From Moanibacter sp964542645 (GTDB taxonomy: Bacteria > Verrucomicrobiota > Verrucomicrobiia > Opitutales > UBA2987): a DNA stretch of 64,000 nucleotides. The notes below the pieces were generated by a model. The model was not told the origin of the DNA, searched no databases, and saw only the letters and a list, made by a program, of their open reading frames with translations. The DNA is taken from positions 310,001-374,000 of the forward strand of contig CAZIUG010000008.1 in the NCBI GenBank assembly GCA_964542645.1. Reading direction: 5' to 3'. Shown here piece by piece: positions 1 through 8,922 of this stretch; position 1 is the first letter of the stretch, and every line of letters starts with the position of its first letter. Position numbers and translations under genes: made by a program.

Positions 1-8
1 TCTCTAGA

Positions 9-524
9 TCAGGAAACGGATTTCTCCTCATCCTCCTCTTGATTATCACTTTTTTCGCTCTCTATAGAAGCTTCCTCTACTGTTTCTGCAACCGCTTCTT
101 CATTAGATTTTGCTACAGAATCCGACATTGCCTCTCCCGGATTTTCTCCGTCTTTTCCCGCTGAAACAGGATCCTCAGCAATAGCTACCGTTGTTTCCTC
201 AATTACTTTCTCCCCTTCGGAAGAAGTTGAATCGACCCTCACTATCTCCTCCTCCATCTCTTCCAAAGGTTCATTCGGCTGCCTCCGGGCTCGCCTAATC
301 ATCGAACATACTGTATCGGAAGGAAGTGCACCCACACTCAACCAGTGTTCGACTCGAACCAAGTTCAGGCGCAACTCATCCTCCGGCTCCTTGCCTCTCG
401 GATTATAAACCCCCAAAAGCTCGATATACCGTCCATCTCGGGGTGACCGAGAATCCGCTGCCACAATTCGATAGTGGGCGGCATGCCTCGCCCCCCTACG
501 TTGCATACGTAACTTAACCGACAT
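9..524 (-). CDS. rpsP: 30S ribosomal protein S16 with long acidic C-terminal extension
   Basis: This is a structural protein of the small ribosomal subunit. Residues 1-82 are a clear S16 core: a basic N-terminus, the YRIVAADSRSPRDGRYIE block, a GVYNPRG turn, and a WLSVGALPSDTV block near the end. The rest, about residues 83-171, is a low-complexity tail rich in Glu, Ser and Val, so the protein is roughly twice the usual 80-90 residues. Extended S16 proteins are known in some phyla, so the tail is probably real. In many bacteria rimM, trmD and rplS follow rpsP, and here they would lie off the left edge. The ATG start is preceded by a weak GAAAG. Identity is near certain; the role of the tail is unknown. 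Confidence 0.97.
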   Translation of the reverse strand: MSVKLRMQRRGARHAAHYRIVAADSRSPRDGRYIELLGVYNPRGKEPEDELRLNLVRVEHWLSVGALPSDTVCSMIRRARRQPNEPLEEMEEEIVRVDSTSSEGEKVIEETTVAIAEDPVSAGKDGENPGEAMSDSVAKSNEEAVAETVEEASIESEKSDNQEEDEEKSVS

Positions 525-787
525 CTTTCTATTCCAGTATTCTCAGTACTCTCGCTGGGCGTAAGGCACCCGGACCAATCGAAGACGGCAGAGGAAAGAG
601 CCTGCTACTCAAGATGTCAAGTCGCATTACTCCCGCAAGACAAAGATCCGAACTCTTCTCACATAGAGCAACAGCTGTATGACGGCCCCAATTATCGTTT
701 AACAAACAACTTCTCTTACACTGACAAGAAATGGACCCTGACATCCGATGAAAACATGGAGGCAGTATCAATAGATCCTGTGCAAAA

Positions 788-2035
788 CTAGCTAAACCCC
801 ATCTCGGCATTGAGTTCCGCCTGATAAACACTAGCATCGCCCGATAGAACTTCACCCAAGCTTAGTGACCGGTTAAGAGCGGCTGATTCAAAGACACCGA
901 GAATCCCAGCAACAGCAGATATTCCGGTAGCACCATCGACTTCAGGAGATTGCCTTTTCGTAATCGCCTCACCGAAATCATGGAATTCGATGGCCAAGGT
1001 TTTGGCATCCGTTGCCGCAAAAGGTAGATCATACTCAACAGTTTTCTCACCAAAAAGCCTTTTTGTTATTTCATTGAGTTCGAAGTTAGAAAGCAACTCT
1101 AAGATTTCTTTACCACACACCTCTTCACTTCCTCTTTGTAGAATCACCTGTCCGCCATTACGATCTCCGGGAAGAACGAGCGAACCCAAGGGCCCACTAA
1201 TGAATCGCTCGAAACTGCCTTTACCTTTTCCCCCTGATATCATGGAAAATTGAACCAGCGCCCCAGATTCCATTTTATAGAGCGCCACAATCGAATCTTC
1301 ACCCGTCGCCTTGATTGATTCCGGAAACGTTTTATGTCGTTCCCGATAGGACTCAAGTTCGTGGGTAAAGTTTTTTGGGCGGTGACGAGTGTTTTCTACA
1401 ATCAGCCCGCTCCCAAAAATTTGAGCATAGTCACCCAAGAAATACTGGAAAAGGTCCGCGTAATGTACGCCGGCATCAAAGGCAATCGTACCCTGGTTCT
1501 TGAGATGCCGCCACGGAGTTATAGCGTAATTCGCTTTGCCTCCGATACCCTTCTGGATCATCAGATGTGGATCGCCGATAAGTCCCTGGTCAAGGATCCC
1601 ACGCACCAACCTGTTCACCGGATCACGTCGATAGTTCTCCTCGGTCGACAGTACACACCCACTTTCTTCCGCCGCATCGATAATAGCCCTACTTGAACGA
1701 ATGGTCAGCCCCAAAGGCTTTTCTACTTGAACATGTTTTCCAGCCCTTAGAGCCGGGACTGCAATAGAATGGTGATAGGCCGGTTCAGTAACTACGTCCA
1801 CAGCCCTGATGTCAGGATGAGCATAGACCCTTTCCGGATCGGTGAATACAAGTGGCTTTTTCCCAAAGAGTCGCTCAACTTCACGGGCACAGAAATTAGC
1901 ATTCTCCTCCCGAAGATCACAGACTCCAACCAGCTCAAGATTCCCTATCCCACTCTCGTCTAGTTCCTTGTAGCCTAATACATGCCTATGCCCCATTCCA
2001 CCGCAACCAACTAAACACAGAGGTATTTTCTCCAT
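788..2035 (-). CDS. Gfo/Idh/MocA family NAD(P)-dependent oxidoreductase
   Basis: This is a cytosolic dehydrogenase of the glucose-fructose oxidoreductase / inositol dehydrogenase family, which oxidises or reduces sugars and cyclitols. The N-terminus has a Rossmann glycine motif (GCGGMGHRH), then an acidic residue after the second strand (GVCDLRE), and the family EKP motif carrying the catalytic lysine (VEKPLGL, about residue 110). The C-terminal half is the alpha/beta substrate domain. A longer reading starts at TTG (2044), but the ATG at 2035 puts MEKIPLCLVG at the usual distance from the Rossmann motif, so I chose it. It lies downstream of a TIM-barrel isomerase on the same strand, a frequent pairing in sugar catabolism. 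The substrate cannot be read from sequence. Confidence 0.9.
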   Translation of the reverse strand: MEKIPLCLVGCGGMGHRHVLGYKELDESGIGNLELVGVCDLREENANFCAREVERLFGKKPLVFTDPERVYAHPDIRAVDVVTEPAYHHSIAVPALRAGKHVQVEKPLGLTIRSSRAIIDAAEESGCVLSTEENYRRDPVNRLVRGILDQGLIGDPHLMIQKGIGGKANYAITPWRHLKNQGTIAFDAGVHYADLFQYFLGDYAQIFGSGLIVENTRHRPKNFTHELESYRERHKTFPESIKATGEDSIVALYKMESGALVQFSMISGGKGKGSFERFISGPLGSLVLPGDRNGGQVILQRGSEEVCGKEILELLSNFELNEITKRLFGEKTVEYDLPFAATDAKTLAIEFHDFGEAITKRQSPEVDGATGISAVAGILGVFESAALNRSLSLGEVLSGDASVYQAELNAEMGFS

Positions 2036-2205
2036 TCTAAACAAGGTATTTAGAACAGAACTTAACGGTCAACTTTTTAATGATCTTCTTCAATTTTCCC
2101 TTGTGCGCGGATACAGTCAAATCGACTCACAAGGCTGGTATAACGTAGGAGGCATCTCACATCTCGAGGCCTATTCAAATCTCGAAACACACAACTCTCT
2201 CAGGG

Positions 2206-3036
2206 TCATATTCCGGCTGCGCACCGTGCTTCATCCAACAACTTATAGCAATCCTTCGCCGTTTTCCAAGGGTCGTAATCCGGGAGCATCCAGATCATAC
2301 CGCTCACTTCAACCGTTAAGGGAGCCTGAAAACCTGCATTTCTAACCGCTAAGAAATATTCGATCAGGTCAATATCTCCTTCTCCAGGTAGGAGATAGCG
2401 GATTTTCCCATTCTCAACTATTCCGTCCTTAATGTGAGCATGGACGGAATAGGGCGTACAAAGACTGACGCAATGATTTAAATCAAATCCTTGAGGAGTA
2501 AAATGACTAACGTCGAAATTGAGCTTCAACCATTCATGTTGAGTCTTTTCCATCATCCAGACCGCTTTTTCTGGAGTATTGAATTCATGACCGTAGTGGG
2601 GTTCGATAGCCACGATGACACGGTACTCCCCTGCTACATCGGCCAATCGTAAAAGGCCCTCTCTGACTTCCTTGCGCACCTTTTCCCAGGGAGATGGACA
2701 ACCTCCCAAAGTAGTGGTCAGAACCGATGGTTGGTCGCTAAAGTTAAGATCACGAGCCAAGGCGCAACTTGATTTAAAGCGGTTCACTGTCTCATCCCAT
2801 AGTACTCCCGAAATGCAAGTACCCAATTCATCCATCAAGGGAGGTGGTGGGAAATCACACGATTGAAACACCTCCACCAACCGACGTCGAGACGCTCCAT
2901 CAAGATTGTCGGCCGAAGTCTGCCAGCCACGGCGAACCGCAATTTCCATCGCATCGTAACCTATATCCTTCAGCCGAGGGAGGGCCTCGAAGATATCGAG
3001 GTCTTTCATAGCATAGTTGCTGTAGCCAAGTTTCAT
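2206..3036 (-). CDS. Sugar phosphate isomerase/epimerase (xylose isomerase-like TIM barrel)
   Basis: This 276-residue protein belongs to the AP-endonuclease-2 / xylose isomerase-like TIM-barrel superfamily. The start MKLGYSNYAMKD is the typical first strand. Later barrel strands carry likely metal ligands: E in VAIEPHYGHE, D and H in NFDVSHF, H in HAHIKDG, and E in the closing strand LTVEVSG. Members isomerise or epimerise ketoses, keto-inositols and related compounds. The gene starts 45 bases after galE on the same strand and is followed 170 bases later by the Gfo/Idh oxidoreductase, so the three may be co-transcribed. Isomerase plus Gfo/Idh enzyme often work on the same 3-keto sugar or inositol. 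The substrate is unknown. Confidence 0.85.
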   Translation of the reverse strand: MKLGYSNYAMKDLDIFEALPRLKDIGYDAMEIAVRRGWQTSADNLDGASRRRLVEVFQSCDFPPPPLMDELGTCISGVLWDETVNRFKSSCALARDLNFSDQPSVLTTTLGGCPSPWEKVRKEVREGLLRLADVAGEYRVIVAIEPHYGHEFNTPEKAVWMMEKTQHEWLKLNFDVSHFTPQGFDLNHCVSLCTPYSVHAHIKDGIVENGKIRYLLPGEGDIDLIEYFLAVRNAGFQAPLTVEVSGMIWMLPDYDPWKTAKDCYKLLDEARCAAGI

Positions 3037-3081
3037 AGTTCTTAAATAGATTGTCTCAAAGAGGCAATCAATGTCATAAGG

Positions 3082-4071
3082 TTAGGAGCAATATCCCTTC
3101 GGGTGATTTTGGTGCCATCTCCAGGCCGTTTCTACAATAGAATCCAAGTTGTTGAATCGAGGCTGCCAGCCAAGTTCATCCTTAGCTCTGGAGGGATCCG
3201 CATATATCACCGGTACATCTCCTGGCCGTCTCGCCCTCTCCCGTACCGGGACGGCCTTTCCTGAAACCCGACCCACCGACTCGATGACCTCTCGCACCGA
3301 GTAGGGGTTCCCCGTTCCTAAATTGTAGTGAAGCAGGGTTCCCCGTCTCTCCAATCTCTCAAGAGCAATGATATGAGCCCGCGCCAAATCATCAACATGA
3401 ACATAGTCCCGTAAGCACGTTCCATCCGGTGTGTCATAATCGGTTCCATAGATCTCAAGCTCCCCTCCCGACCCTAAGACCGCCTGTATAGCTAGAGGTA
3501 TAAGATGGGTTTCCGGATCGTGATCTTCGCCAATAGCTCCTTCATCAGACGCTCCAGAGGCATTGAAATAACGAAACGAAGCTGAGCTCAAGCCCTTTGC
3601 TTGAGCCAAAGTTTTAAGAGCATTTTCGACATCCAACTTCGTCTGACCATAAGGATTAACTGGCACCTTGGGGTCATCCTCAGAAATAGGAACCCTTAAT
3701 GGATCTCCGAATATAGTGCAGGAAGAAGAAAAAACAAATTTCCCCACCTCGCGATCCAGCATGGCATTAAGAAGCTGAAGCGTATTGGCAACGTTGTTCA
3801 GGTAGTACTTCATCGGATCATTAACCGACTCGCCCACGTAGGCAAACCCGGCAAAATGTATCACAGCTTCGATTGCCTCTTTCTCTATAACATCCCCTAG
3901 AATCTTTCCGTCTCCCAAATCGCAATCATAAAATGGAACACCGTCAGGCACCGCCTCTCTGTGGCCAAAAACGAGGCTATCCAACACAACTGGATCGTGC
4001 CCACTTCGCTCAAGCTGGCGCACGCAATGGCTGCCGATGTAGCCAGCTCCACCTGTTACCAGAATTTTCAT
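3082..4071 (-). CDS. galE: UDP-glucose 4-epimerase
   Basis: This enzyme interconverts UDP-glucose and UDP-galactose with tightly bound NAD, supplying galactosyl donors for surface polysaccharide and feeding the Leloir pathway. The 329 residues match the family length. The N-terminus has the extended-SDR motif GGAGYIGSH. The catalytic triad is visible as SSSCTIFG and, about 25 residues on, YGQTK. Downstream blocks NASGAS, LRDYVHVDDL and YNLGTGNPYSV are typical of GalE. It starts at ATG without an obvious Shine-Dalgarno. A dedicated UDP-sugar epimerase for another sugar cannot be excluded, but the whole pattern is that of GalE. Confidence 0.93.
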   Translation of the reverse strand: MKILVTGGAGYIGSHCVRQLERSGHDPVVLDSLVFGHREAVPDGVPFYDCDLGDGKILGDVIEKEAIEAVIHFAGFAYVGESVNDPMKYYLNNVANTLQLLNAMLDREVGKFVFSSSCTIFGDPLRVPISEDDPKVPVNPYGQTKLDVENALKTLAQAKGLSSASFRYFNASGASDEGAIGEDHDPETHLIPLAIQAVLGSGGELEIYGTDYDTPDGTCLRDYVHVDDLARAHIIALERLERRGTLLHYNLGTGNPYSVREVIESVGRVSGKAVPVRERARRPGDVPVIYADPSRAKDELGWQPRFNNLDSIVETAWRWHQNHPKGYCS

Positions 4072-4221
4072 TGGTAGTTGTGGGATTTGTCCCTATCCAC
4101 GGGTTTCTAATGCTAGTCTGGTAAAGAGTTCAGAACTCCACGGTTCAAGAATTTTTATCTACCCGTATCAACATGATCCTCAGCACAATCACGCCACCTT
4201 TTTTAGCTATTTGGCAGAAAT

Positions 4222-4247
4222 AAAAACCCCGAGCTTTAAACTAGCTC
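4222..4247 (-). terminator. Candidate intrinsic terminator after the YdbL-like gene
   Basis: Read on the minus strand, the five-base arms GAGCT and AGCTC enclose a seven-base loop and are followed by GGGG and then a run of five T. It lies 54 bases past the stop of the YdbL-like gene and upstream of galE. The short stem makes it tentative. Confidence 0.4.
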
Positions 4248-4300
4248 TTTTCAGTGCTGAACCGAGGAACTCTCAAGCCGAAAATTCGGCGATCAGAATT

Positions 4301-4741
4301 CTATTCTTTCAACTTATTTCGCCGCTTTTTCCTTCCTTTTTTTTCTGAAACTATAGGCTCCTGGAGCCCCTTTTGATACCAAGTACCATCTTGCCCTTGA
4401 AGCCAAATTCCGTCAACCGAGCGGACCGCAATCTGCGAAGCCCGATGAGACCCAACCTGATCGACCTTCAAATCCGACTTGATTCCAATGATGAAATAGA
4501 TCTTTCTACGGTCCACATTCTCATTCTCTATGACGCCTTTCTGGACATTGCTCAACGAAGATCTCGCCTGAAGATAGCCTCGATTATCCTCTCCAACTAA
4601 GCCCTCTAGTTTTAGTTCTTCGATCTTTATCAACCGATCGCGCATTCTCCGCATTATGACATCCCCCTCATTCCCCGCGAGAGAGACCGCAAACAAGCTA
4701 AACAAGGCCCCTACGATTCCAATTCTGATGATACCATTCAT
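4301..4741 (-). CDS. DUF1318/YdbL family periplasmic protein
   Basis: This 146-residue exported protein has a signal peptide (hydrophobic stretch about residues 4-22, cleavage near SLAGN). The body shows the DUF1318 pattern: LVGEDNRGYLQARS, then ENVDRRKIYFIIG, then a closing W-L-Q-G-Q-D-G-T-W block. The basic tail is KKGRKKRRNKLKE. In E. coli YdbL acts with the outer-membrane lipoprotein YnbE and the AsmA-like bridge YdbH, a system implicated in phospholipid transport to the outer membrane. Here the start codon overlaps the stop of a small lipoprotein gene by four bases (ATGA), as expected for translational coupling. No YdbH-like gene is in view. Family assignment is confident; the exact role is inferred from E. 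coli. Confidence 0.85.
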   Translation of the reverse strand: MNGIIRIGIVGALFSLFAVSLAGNEGDVIMRRMRDRLIKIEELKLEGLVGEDNRGYLQARSSLSNVQKGVIENENVDRRKIYFIIGIKSDLKVDQVGSHRASQIAVRSVDGIWLQGQDGTWYQKGLQEPIVSEKKGRKKRRNKLKE

Positions 4742-4938
4742 TTGATTATCAACATGCTCTTCTGCCCGTATCGGATTGTTTCTGCTGCTTTGTCCAGCTC
4801 CCCAAAGAACTGGTTGAGTTCAGTTTCCATTCTAACTACCGGATCAATATATACATCCGGTAGATTTTTTTTGAAGGAAAGGCAGCCAGTAAAACCTGCC
4901 GAAATAGCAACCACAAGAAATATGAAAGCGAAGCGCAT
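4738..4938 (-). CDS. Small lipoprotein, YnbE-like by context
   Basis: This is a 66-residue protein read from the first ATG, beginning MRFAFIFLVVAISAG and followed by a lipobox-like FTGC, so it should be a lipid-anchored protein of the outer membrane or periplasm. The mature part is short and charged (VYIDPVVRMETELNQFF). A TTG at 4977 would add 13 residues that break the signal peptide, so I prefer the ATG; an AAAGGA lies about 18 bases upstream, rather far. The overlap with the YdbL-like gene and the small-lipoprotein form both match the E. coli ynbE-ydbL arrangement. Sequence similarity to YnbE itself is not evident by eye. Confidence 0.7.
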   Translation of the reverse strand: MRFAFIFLVVAISAGFTGCLSFKKNLPDVYIDPVVRMETELNQFFGELDKAAETIRYGQKSMLIIK

Positions 4939-5400
4939 CAATCTACAATATATTGTTCCTTTTTCTGCCTCGTACAATATCCAGCACTCGTTCGCAAGAA
5001 CGAATCTTGTCTTCGGCCCAAAGACTCAAGAGTGTATAATGCACAATCTAGACATTAGAAACAATCCCTTCATTTAATCTCTGTATAGATTTTTCGGCAC
5101 ATTTCCTCACGCCATCTTAAACTGTCTAGACAGATGAAATCCTTCCATCCTCTAAGAACCTTTTTCTCTTTCCCCGGACCTTAAAACCTACAAACTATAG
5201 AATGTGAAAATTTTCTATCTGCTCCATCTTTTTGTGTTATAGTTGGTCTCCACTCTAAAAGTTTCGCCTCAATCCCTCCCGAGAGCCATATCACTTAATT
5301 TTCCACTAATCATTTGAAATCCCTTGGTAATTGCCAATTCTCTGTTCTACCCTTATCTCTAATTTTGCTGACAAGTCTAGCAGTAATAAAACTCTAAATA
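4939..5400. other. Divergent intergenic region between the YnbE/YdbL pair and aroC
   Basis: This AT-rich region must hold the promoters of two divergent units. I see no convincing pair of -35/-10 boxes with proper spacing, no tRNA and no conserved reading frame. A 12-base palindrome at 5122-5133 is of a size expected by chance. Confidence 0.5.
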
Positions 5401-6492
5401 ATGGCCAATACCTTCGGCAAACTCTTCATTATCTCGACGTGGGGAGAAAGCCACGGCGGCAGCATCGGTGTTGTCGTGGACGGCTGCCCACCCGGTCTCT
5501 CTCTCACCGAGGAAGAGATCCAGAAAGAACTTGATCGCCGCCGGCCTGGCCAAAGCGATATAACAACCACACGTAAAGAGTCTGACTCAGTTAAAATCCT
5601 CTCTGGTCTCTACAAGGGGAAAACCCTAGGTACCCCGATCGCTATGAACGTAGGCAACACCGACGCTAGACCGGAAGCCTATGATGAGATGGAAACCAAA
5701 TACCGACCTTCCCATGCTGATTTTACTTATCAACAAAAATACGGAATCCGTAATCACGAAGGCGGTGGACGTTCCTCTGCCCGCGAAACCATCGGTCGCG
5801 TTGCTGCCGGAGCCATCGCAAAAAAAATTCTGAAGGTATGCGCCGATGTCGAAATAATCGCCTATATTGACAAGGTCCACTCCATAGAGGCCCCGCTAAT
5901 GGATTACTTTCCCTCTGTCGCAGAAGTTGATCAAACGCCTGTTCGCTGTCCCCATCCCGAAACTGCTGAGAAGATGATTAAACGAATTAAGGCGATACGA
6001 AAAAAGGGTAATTCAGTTGGAGGAATTATCCGTTGTCGGGTCCGGAATTTACCTGTGGGGCTTGGCGAGCCAGTTTTCGATCGTCTAGAAGCTGACCTTG
6101 CAAAAGCTATGCTTTCTCTTCCAGCCACCAAAGGTTTCGAAATCGGCAGCGGATTCTATGGCACCGGACTGACAGGAGCCGACCACAATGACCTTTTCCA
6201 TAAAATGCAGGGCAAAATCCGGACCAAATCGAATAATTCCGGCGGTATTCAAGGTGGGATTTCCAATGGCGAAGAGCTCTTTTTCCGTGTTGCCTTTAAG
6301 CCGACCGCAACAATCCTTCAAAAACAAAAAACTGTCACCATAGAAGGGGAAGAGACTGAACTCATTGGCCGTGGCCGCCATGATCCTTGCGTTGTTCCTC
6401 GAGCAGTACCCATCGTCGAAGCCATGACCGCACTTGTCCTTGTTGACCATTGGATGCGTCACCATGCTCAAAATAATACATTTGGCTTGTGA
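5401..6492 (+). CDS. aroC: Chorismate synthase
   Basis: This enzyme catalyses the last step of the shikimate pathway, removing phosphate from EPSP to give chorismate, with reduced FMN as cofactor. The 363 residues have all family blocks: GESHGGSIGVVVDGCPPG near the N-terminus, RRPGQSDITTTRKESD, the RPSHADFTY region, and GGGRSSARETIGRVAAGA. The C-terminus has the GGIQGGISNGE block and RGRHDPCVVPRAVPI. It starts at ATG after a TAA-rich leader. It stands alone, convergent with the following SDR gene with only 24 bases between the two stops. The call is secure. Confidence 0.98.
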   Translation: MANTFGKLFIISTWGESHGGSIGVVVDGCPPGLSLTEEEIQKELDRRRPGQSDITTTRKESDSVKILSGLYKGKTLGTPIAMNVGNTDARPEAYDEMETKYRPSHADFTYQQKYGIRNHEGGGRSSARETIGRVAAGAIAKKILKVCADVEIIAYIDKVHSIEAPLMDYFPSVAEVDQTPVRCPHPETAEKMIKRIKAIRKKGNSVGGIIRCRVRNLPVGLGEPVFDRLEADLAKAMLSLPATKGFEIGSGFYGTGLTGADHNDLFHKMQGKIRTKSNNSGGIQGGISNGEELFFRVAFKPTATILQKQKTVTIEGEETELIGRGRHDPCVVPRAVPIVEAMTALVLVDHWMRHHAQNNTFGL

Positions 6493-6516
6493 TTAGATTC
6501 TCAGCCCAATCAATTT

Positions 6517-7278
6517 CTAGATCATTAGATCGCCACCATTGATGTCGAACGCAGCACCCGTAATATAAGAAGCGGCGGTAGCTAAGAAAAGTATAAGCTG
6601 AGCCACTTCCTGAGGCTTTCCCATTCGGGCTATAGGGAAGTTCTCCTCGTAGGCACGGAGGATCTCGGGCGAAGCATTTTCGCGTGCCATTTCCGTATCG
6701 ATAAGGCCGGGACACACGGCATTAGCGGTGATCCCAAACGGTGCCATCTCCTTGGCCAAAGCACGCGTGAACCCAAGCACCCCAGCCTTCGCTGTTGTGT
6801 AGTGGGCCCCTCCCAGTGTACTAACACTACGTCCGGCGGTCGAAGACATATTGATAATTCGCCCATGTCCAACTGCTTTCATACTCGGAAGAACCGCTCG
6901 ACTGCATAGAAAGGTGCCTTTAAGATTGACGTCGAGGACCCTATCCCACTCAGAGATCGAGATCTCATCAACCGGGGTCCAGCGTAACATCCCAGCATTA
7001 TTAACTAAGATGTCGATCTTGCCAAATCGATCAACAGTTGTCGATACGAGGGCCTTTACTTCCTGGGGGTTGGTGACATCAATCCGAAGACCTAAAGATC
7101 GAGCACCATTAGGATCCAATTCCTTCGCTTTCCGCTCAATCTGATCTTTCTGAAGGTCACAAAGGACCACATTCCCTCCCTCCTTATAAAAGGTCTTCGC
7201 GGTCTCTGCGCCCATACCTCGAGCCGCACCAGTTACGATGGCAACCTTATCCGATAGCCTTCCTTCACTCCGTGGCAT
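6517..7278 (-). CDS. SDR family NAD(P)-dependent oxidoreductase
   Basis: This is a classical short-chain dehydrogenase of 253 residues. It has the nucleotide motif TGAARGMG (residues 16-23), the NNAG motif, and the catalytic Ser-Tyr-Lys set (MSSTAG followed by YTTAK). The sequence DINGGDLMI closes the protein, as in FabG-like or glucose-1-dehydrogenase-like SDRs that reduce 3-oxo groups or oxidise sugar hydroxyls. A GAGG lies 8 bases before the ATG. Given the surrounding sugar-acid genes, a sugar or polyol substrate is more likely than acyl-ACP, but this is inference. The stop is back-to-back with that of aroC. Confidence 0.9.
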   Translation of the reverse strand: MPRSEGRLSDKVAIVTGAARGMGAETAKTFYKEGGNVVLCDLQKDQIERKAKELDPNGARSLGLRIDVTNPQEVKALVSTTVDRFGKIDILVNNAGMLRWTPVDEISISEWDRVLDVNLKGTFLCSRAVLPSMKAVGHGRIINMSSTAGRSVSTLGGAHYTTAKAGVLGFTRALAKEMAPFGITANAVCPGLIDTEMARENASPEILRAYEENFPIARMGKPQEVAQLILFLATAASYITGAAFDINGGDLMI

Positions 7279-7445
7279 CGCTAATGCCTCAATTTAGAAT
7301 CTTATACTCAAGTGGCAATGTTAAACATCTTACGTTCACGAATTGAAACCGAAATTGTAAAGCACCCTGTGTCTCAATCGGGGGATACGGCAGATCTCCC
7401 TTCCAATTATTTCCGATGGTTAGTTTCGAATGGGTCTCAATCAGT

Positions 7446-8303
7446 CTAGAACTGACAGGTTAATCCATCATAGGCAAGAGTGATACCTTTGGCAGCCAAA
7501 TCTTCAAAAATTTCCTCGTAGGGTTCCACGTTCACACAACTAATATGATCAGCAACCAAGACAGTTTTATCGTTTACTGCACCCACCCTCCGCAGTTCAT
7601 CAATCGTCTCGTCAAGCATCTTCCAATTCTGATGGCCGGAGGTTAGCGGATCGATCTCCAAAGATCCAAAGGTTGCATCAAAGATGGCCAGATCGAATTG
7701 AAAATCTGATAGAATCTCCTTAGTGGCGGGAAACATGTAGGATGAATCGAGCCCGTAAAATATAGTTTTGTTTCTTTTCTGTATGACGAAATTGAGTGAA
7801 GGATGCTGCATTATGCCATGGGGTGTGTCCATGAAGTGATTCCCCTGCACAACAGTTAGCTGCGTCGATCCCATTCTTACCGACATCCCGGGCTCGATAA
7901 CGTGAATCTTTAAGTTGAAGGGAGAGCGCTTTTCAACCCACCTATTAGAAGGGACGTCAAACTCGTTTTCGCTACAGAACTCAAGTGAAGCTCTGATCAT
8001 GCTATTTCCATAAACTTCCAAGGGATAGGGTAATGATTCTGCATACTTAAGAATCTCTATCGGTTGGAAGTGATCGCCATGCCCGTGGGAAATTAAGAGA
8101 TATCGAATTTCTGAAGCATTAACTCCAAAGGCCTCAAGGGCTTCCACGGTATGGTGATTGAAATCGATCAGAATGTCTTGATCCATAAGGTTTCCAGTGA
8201 ATCGTCGAACATCCTTATGAGCACAACCTTTTGCAGCTAAAGTGCCGAAATTAGCATTGCCAGCACCGGTGCCAAGAAAGAGGAATGGGACTAAATCATT
8301 CAT
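7446..8303 (-). CDS. MBL-fold metallohydrolase
   Basis: This 285-residue protein belongs to the metallo-beta-lactamase superfamily. The N-terminus FLFLGTGAGN is the first strand seen in the PhnP/RNase Z-like branch. The metal motif is HGHGDH at residues 73-78, and later candidate ligands are H in GNHFMD and D in VADH near the end. Members hydrolyse phosphodiesters, lactones or similar bonds, and a role in sugar-lactone opening or cyclic phosphate cleavage is possible. There is no signal peptide, so it should be cytosolic. It stands alone, 167 bases upstream of the SDR gene on the same strand. Confidence 0.85.
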   Translation of the reverse strand: MNDLVPFLFLGTGAGNANFGTLAAKGCAHKDVRRFTGNLMDQDILIDFNHHTVEALEAFGVNASEIRYLLISHGHGDHFQPIEILKYAESLPYPLEVYGNSMIRASLEFCSENEFDVPSNRWVEKRSPFNLKIHVIEPGMSVRMGSTQLTVVQGNHFMDTPHGIMQHPSLNFVIQKRNKTIFYGLDSSYMFPATKEILSDFQFDLAIFDATFGSLEIDPLTSGHQNWKMLDETIDELRRVGAVNDKTVLVADHISCVNVEPYEEIFEDLAAKGITLAYDGLTCQF

Positions 8304-8922
8304 AGAAAATTAGGTTCCAGTTAGGGTGACGATTTTACAGTTTCATAACACGTGCCTTAAACAGCGTTTACTCGTTTCAGAACTTGACGATATCTGATAC
8401 CGTCGGAACATCAGTTATCGCAGTAATTATTTTAAAAGTCATCTTTGTTTAGTTAAAATCCTATTTCTTTGAAGACTGGTTGCAAGTCTATCAGGGTGGC
8501 TAACGCCGACTATGTCGAAACCCTCTAGGAGCCATGGTTGTTGAATCCGTTTTTCCAGATAGGCACAGGTTCAAGATTTTCGATGAAATTTAGAACTAGT
8601 TTCGGGTGGAAATCTGAACTCTATTGGGGTTAATCTCATTCGTCACCTTAATTATCATATTTGAAAGCATGACGATCTGGGTCCTGCTTTCGGTTGATGC
8701 GAATTCAAGCGCCTAATCCAGAAAATTTCCCTGCAACACCAGAAACAACATTTTCCAGAATTTTCCTTCTTGAACTACGATTTCATCCAAGATTAATTCA
8801 AGTAGCGAATAAACCTCTGAGAGGCAAAACAAGGACTACCCGGATTAGAAAGACTAGGAACATGATTAAGCTATGAGATGTTTGGGCAAAATCTAAAACA
8901 CAAAAGAATTAAGTAGCCGATT
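8304..8922. other. 619-base intergenic region
   Basis: This is the longest gap in the window, between a minus-strand MBL gene and a plus-strand enolase-superfamily gene, so promoters for both should lie here. A 60-codon open frame at 8694-8876 shows no family signature and no good start signal. I found no tRNA, repeat or recognisable gene remnant. Confidence 0.5.

Noticed and set aside
529..855. 108-codon open frame on the minus strand between rpsP and the Gfo/Idh gene
   Set aside because: It overlaps the end of the Gfo/Idh gene, has no family signature and reads like a shifted frame; the rest lies in a 263-base gap.
5122..5133. 12-base palindrome CTGTCTAGACAG upstream of aroC
   Set aside because: A palindrome of this length is expected about 16 times by chance in 64 kb.
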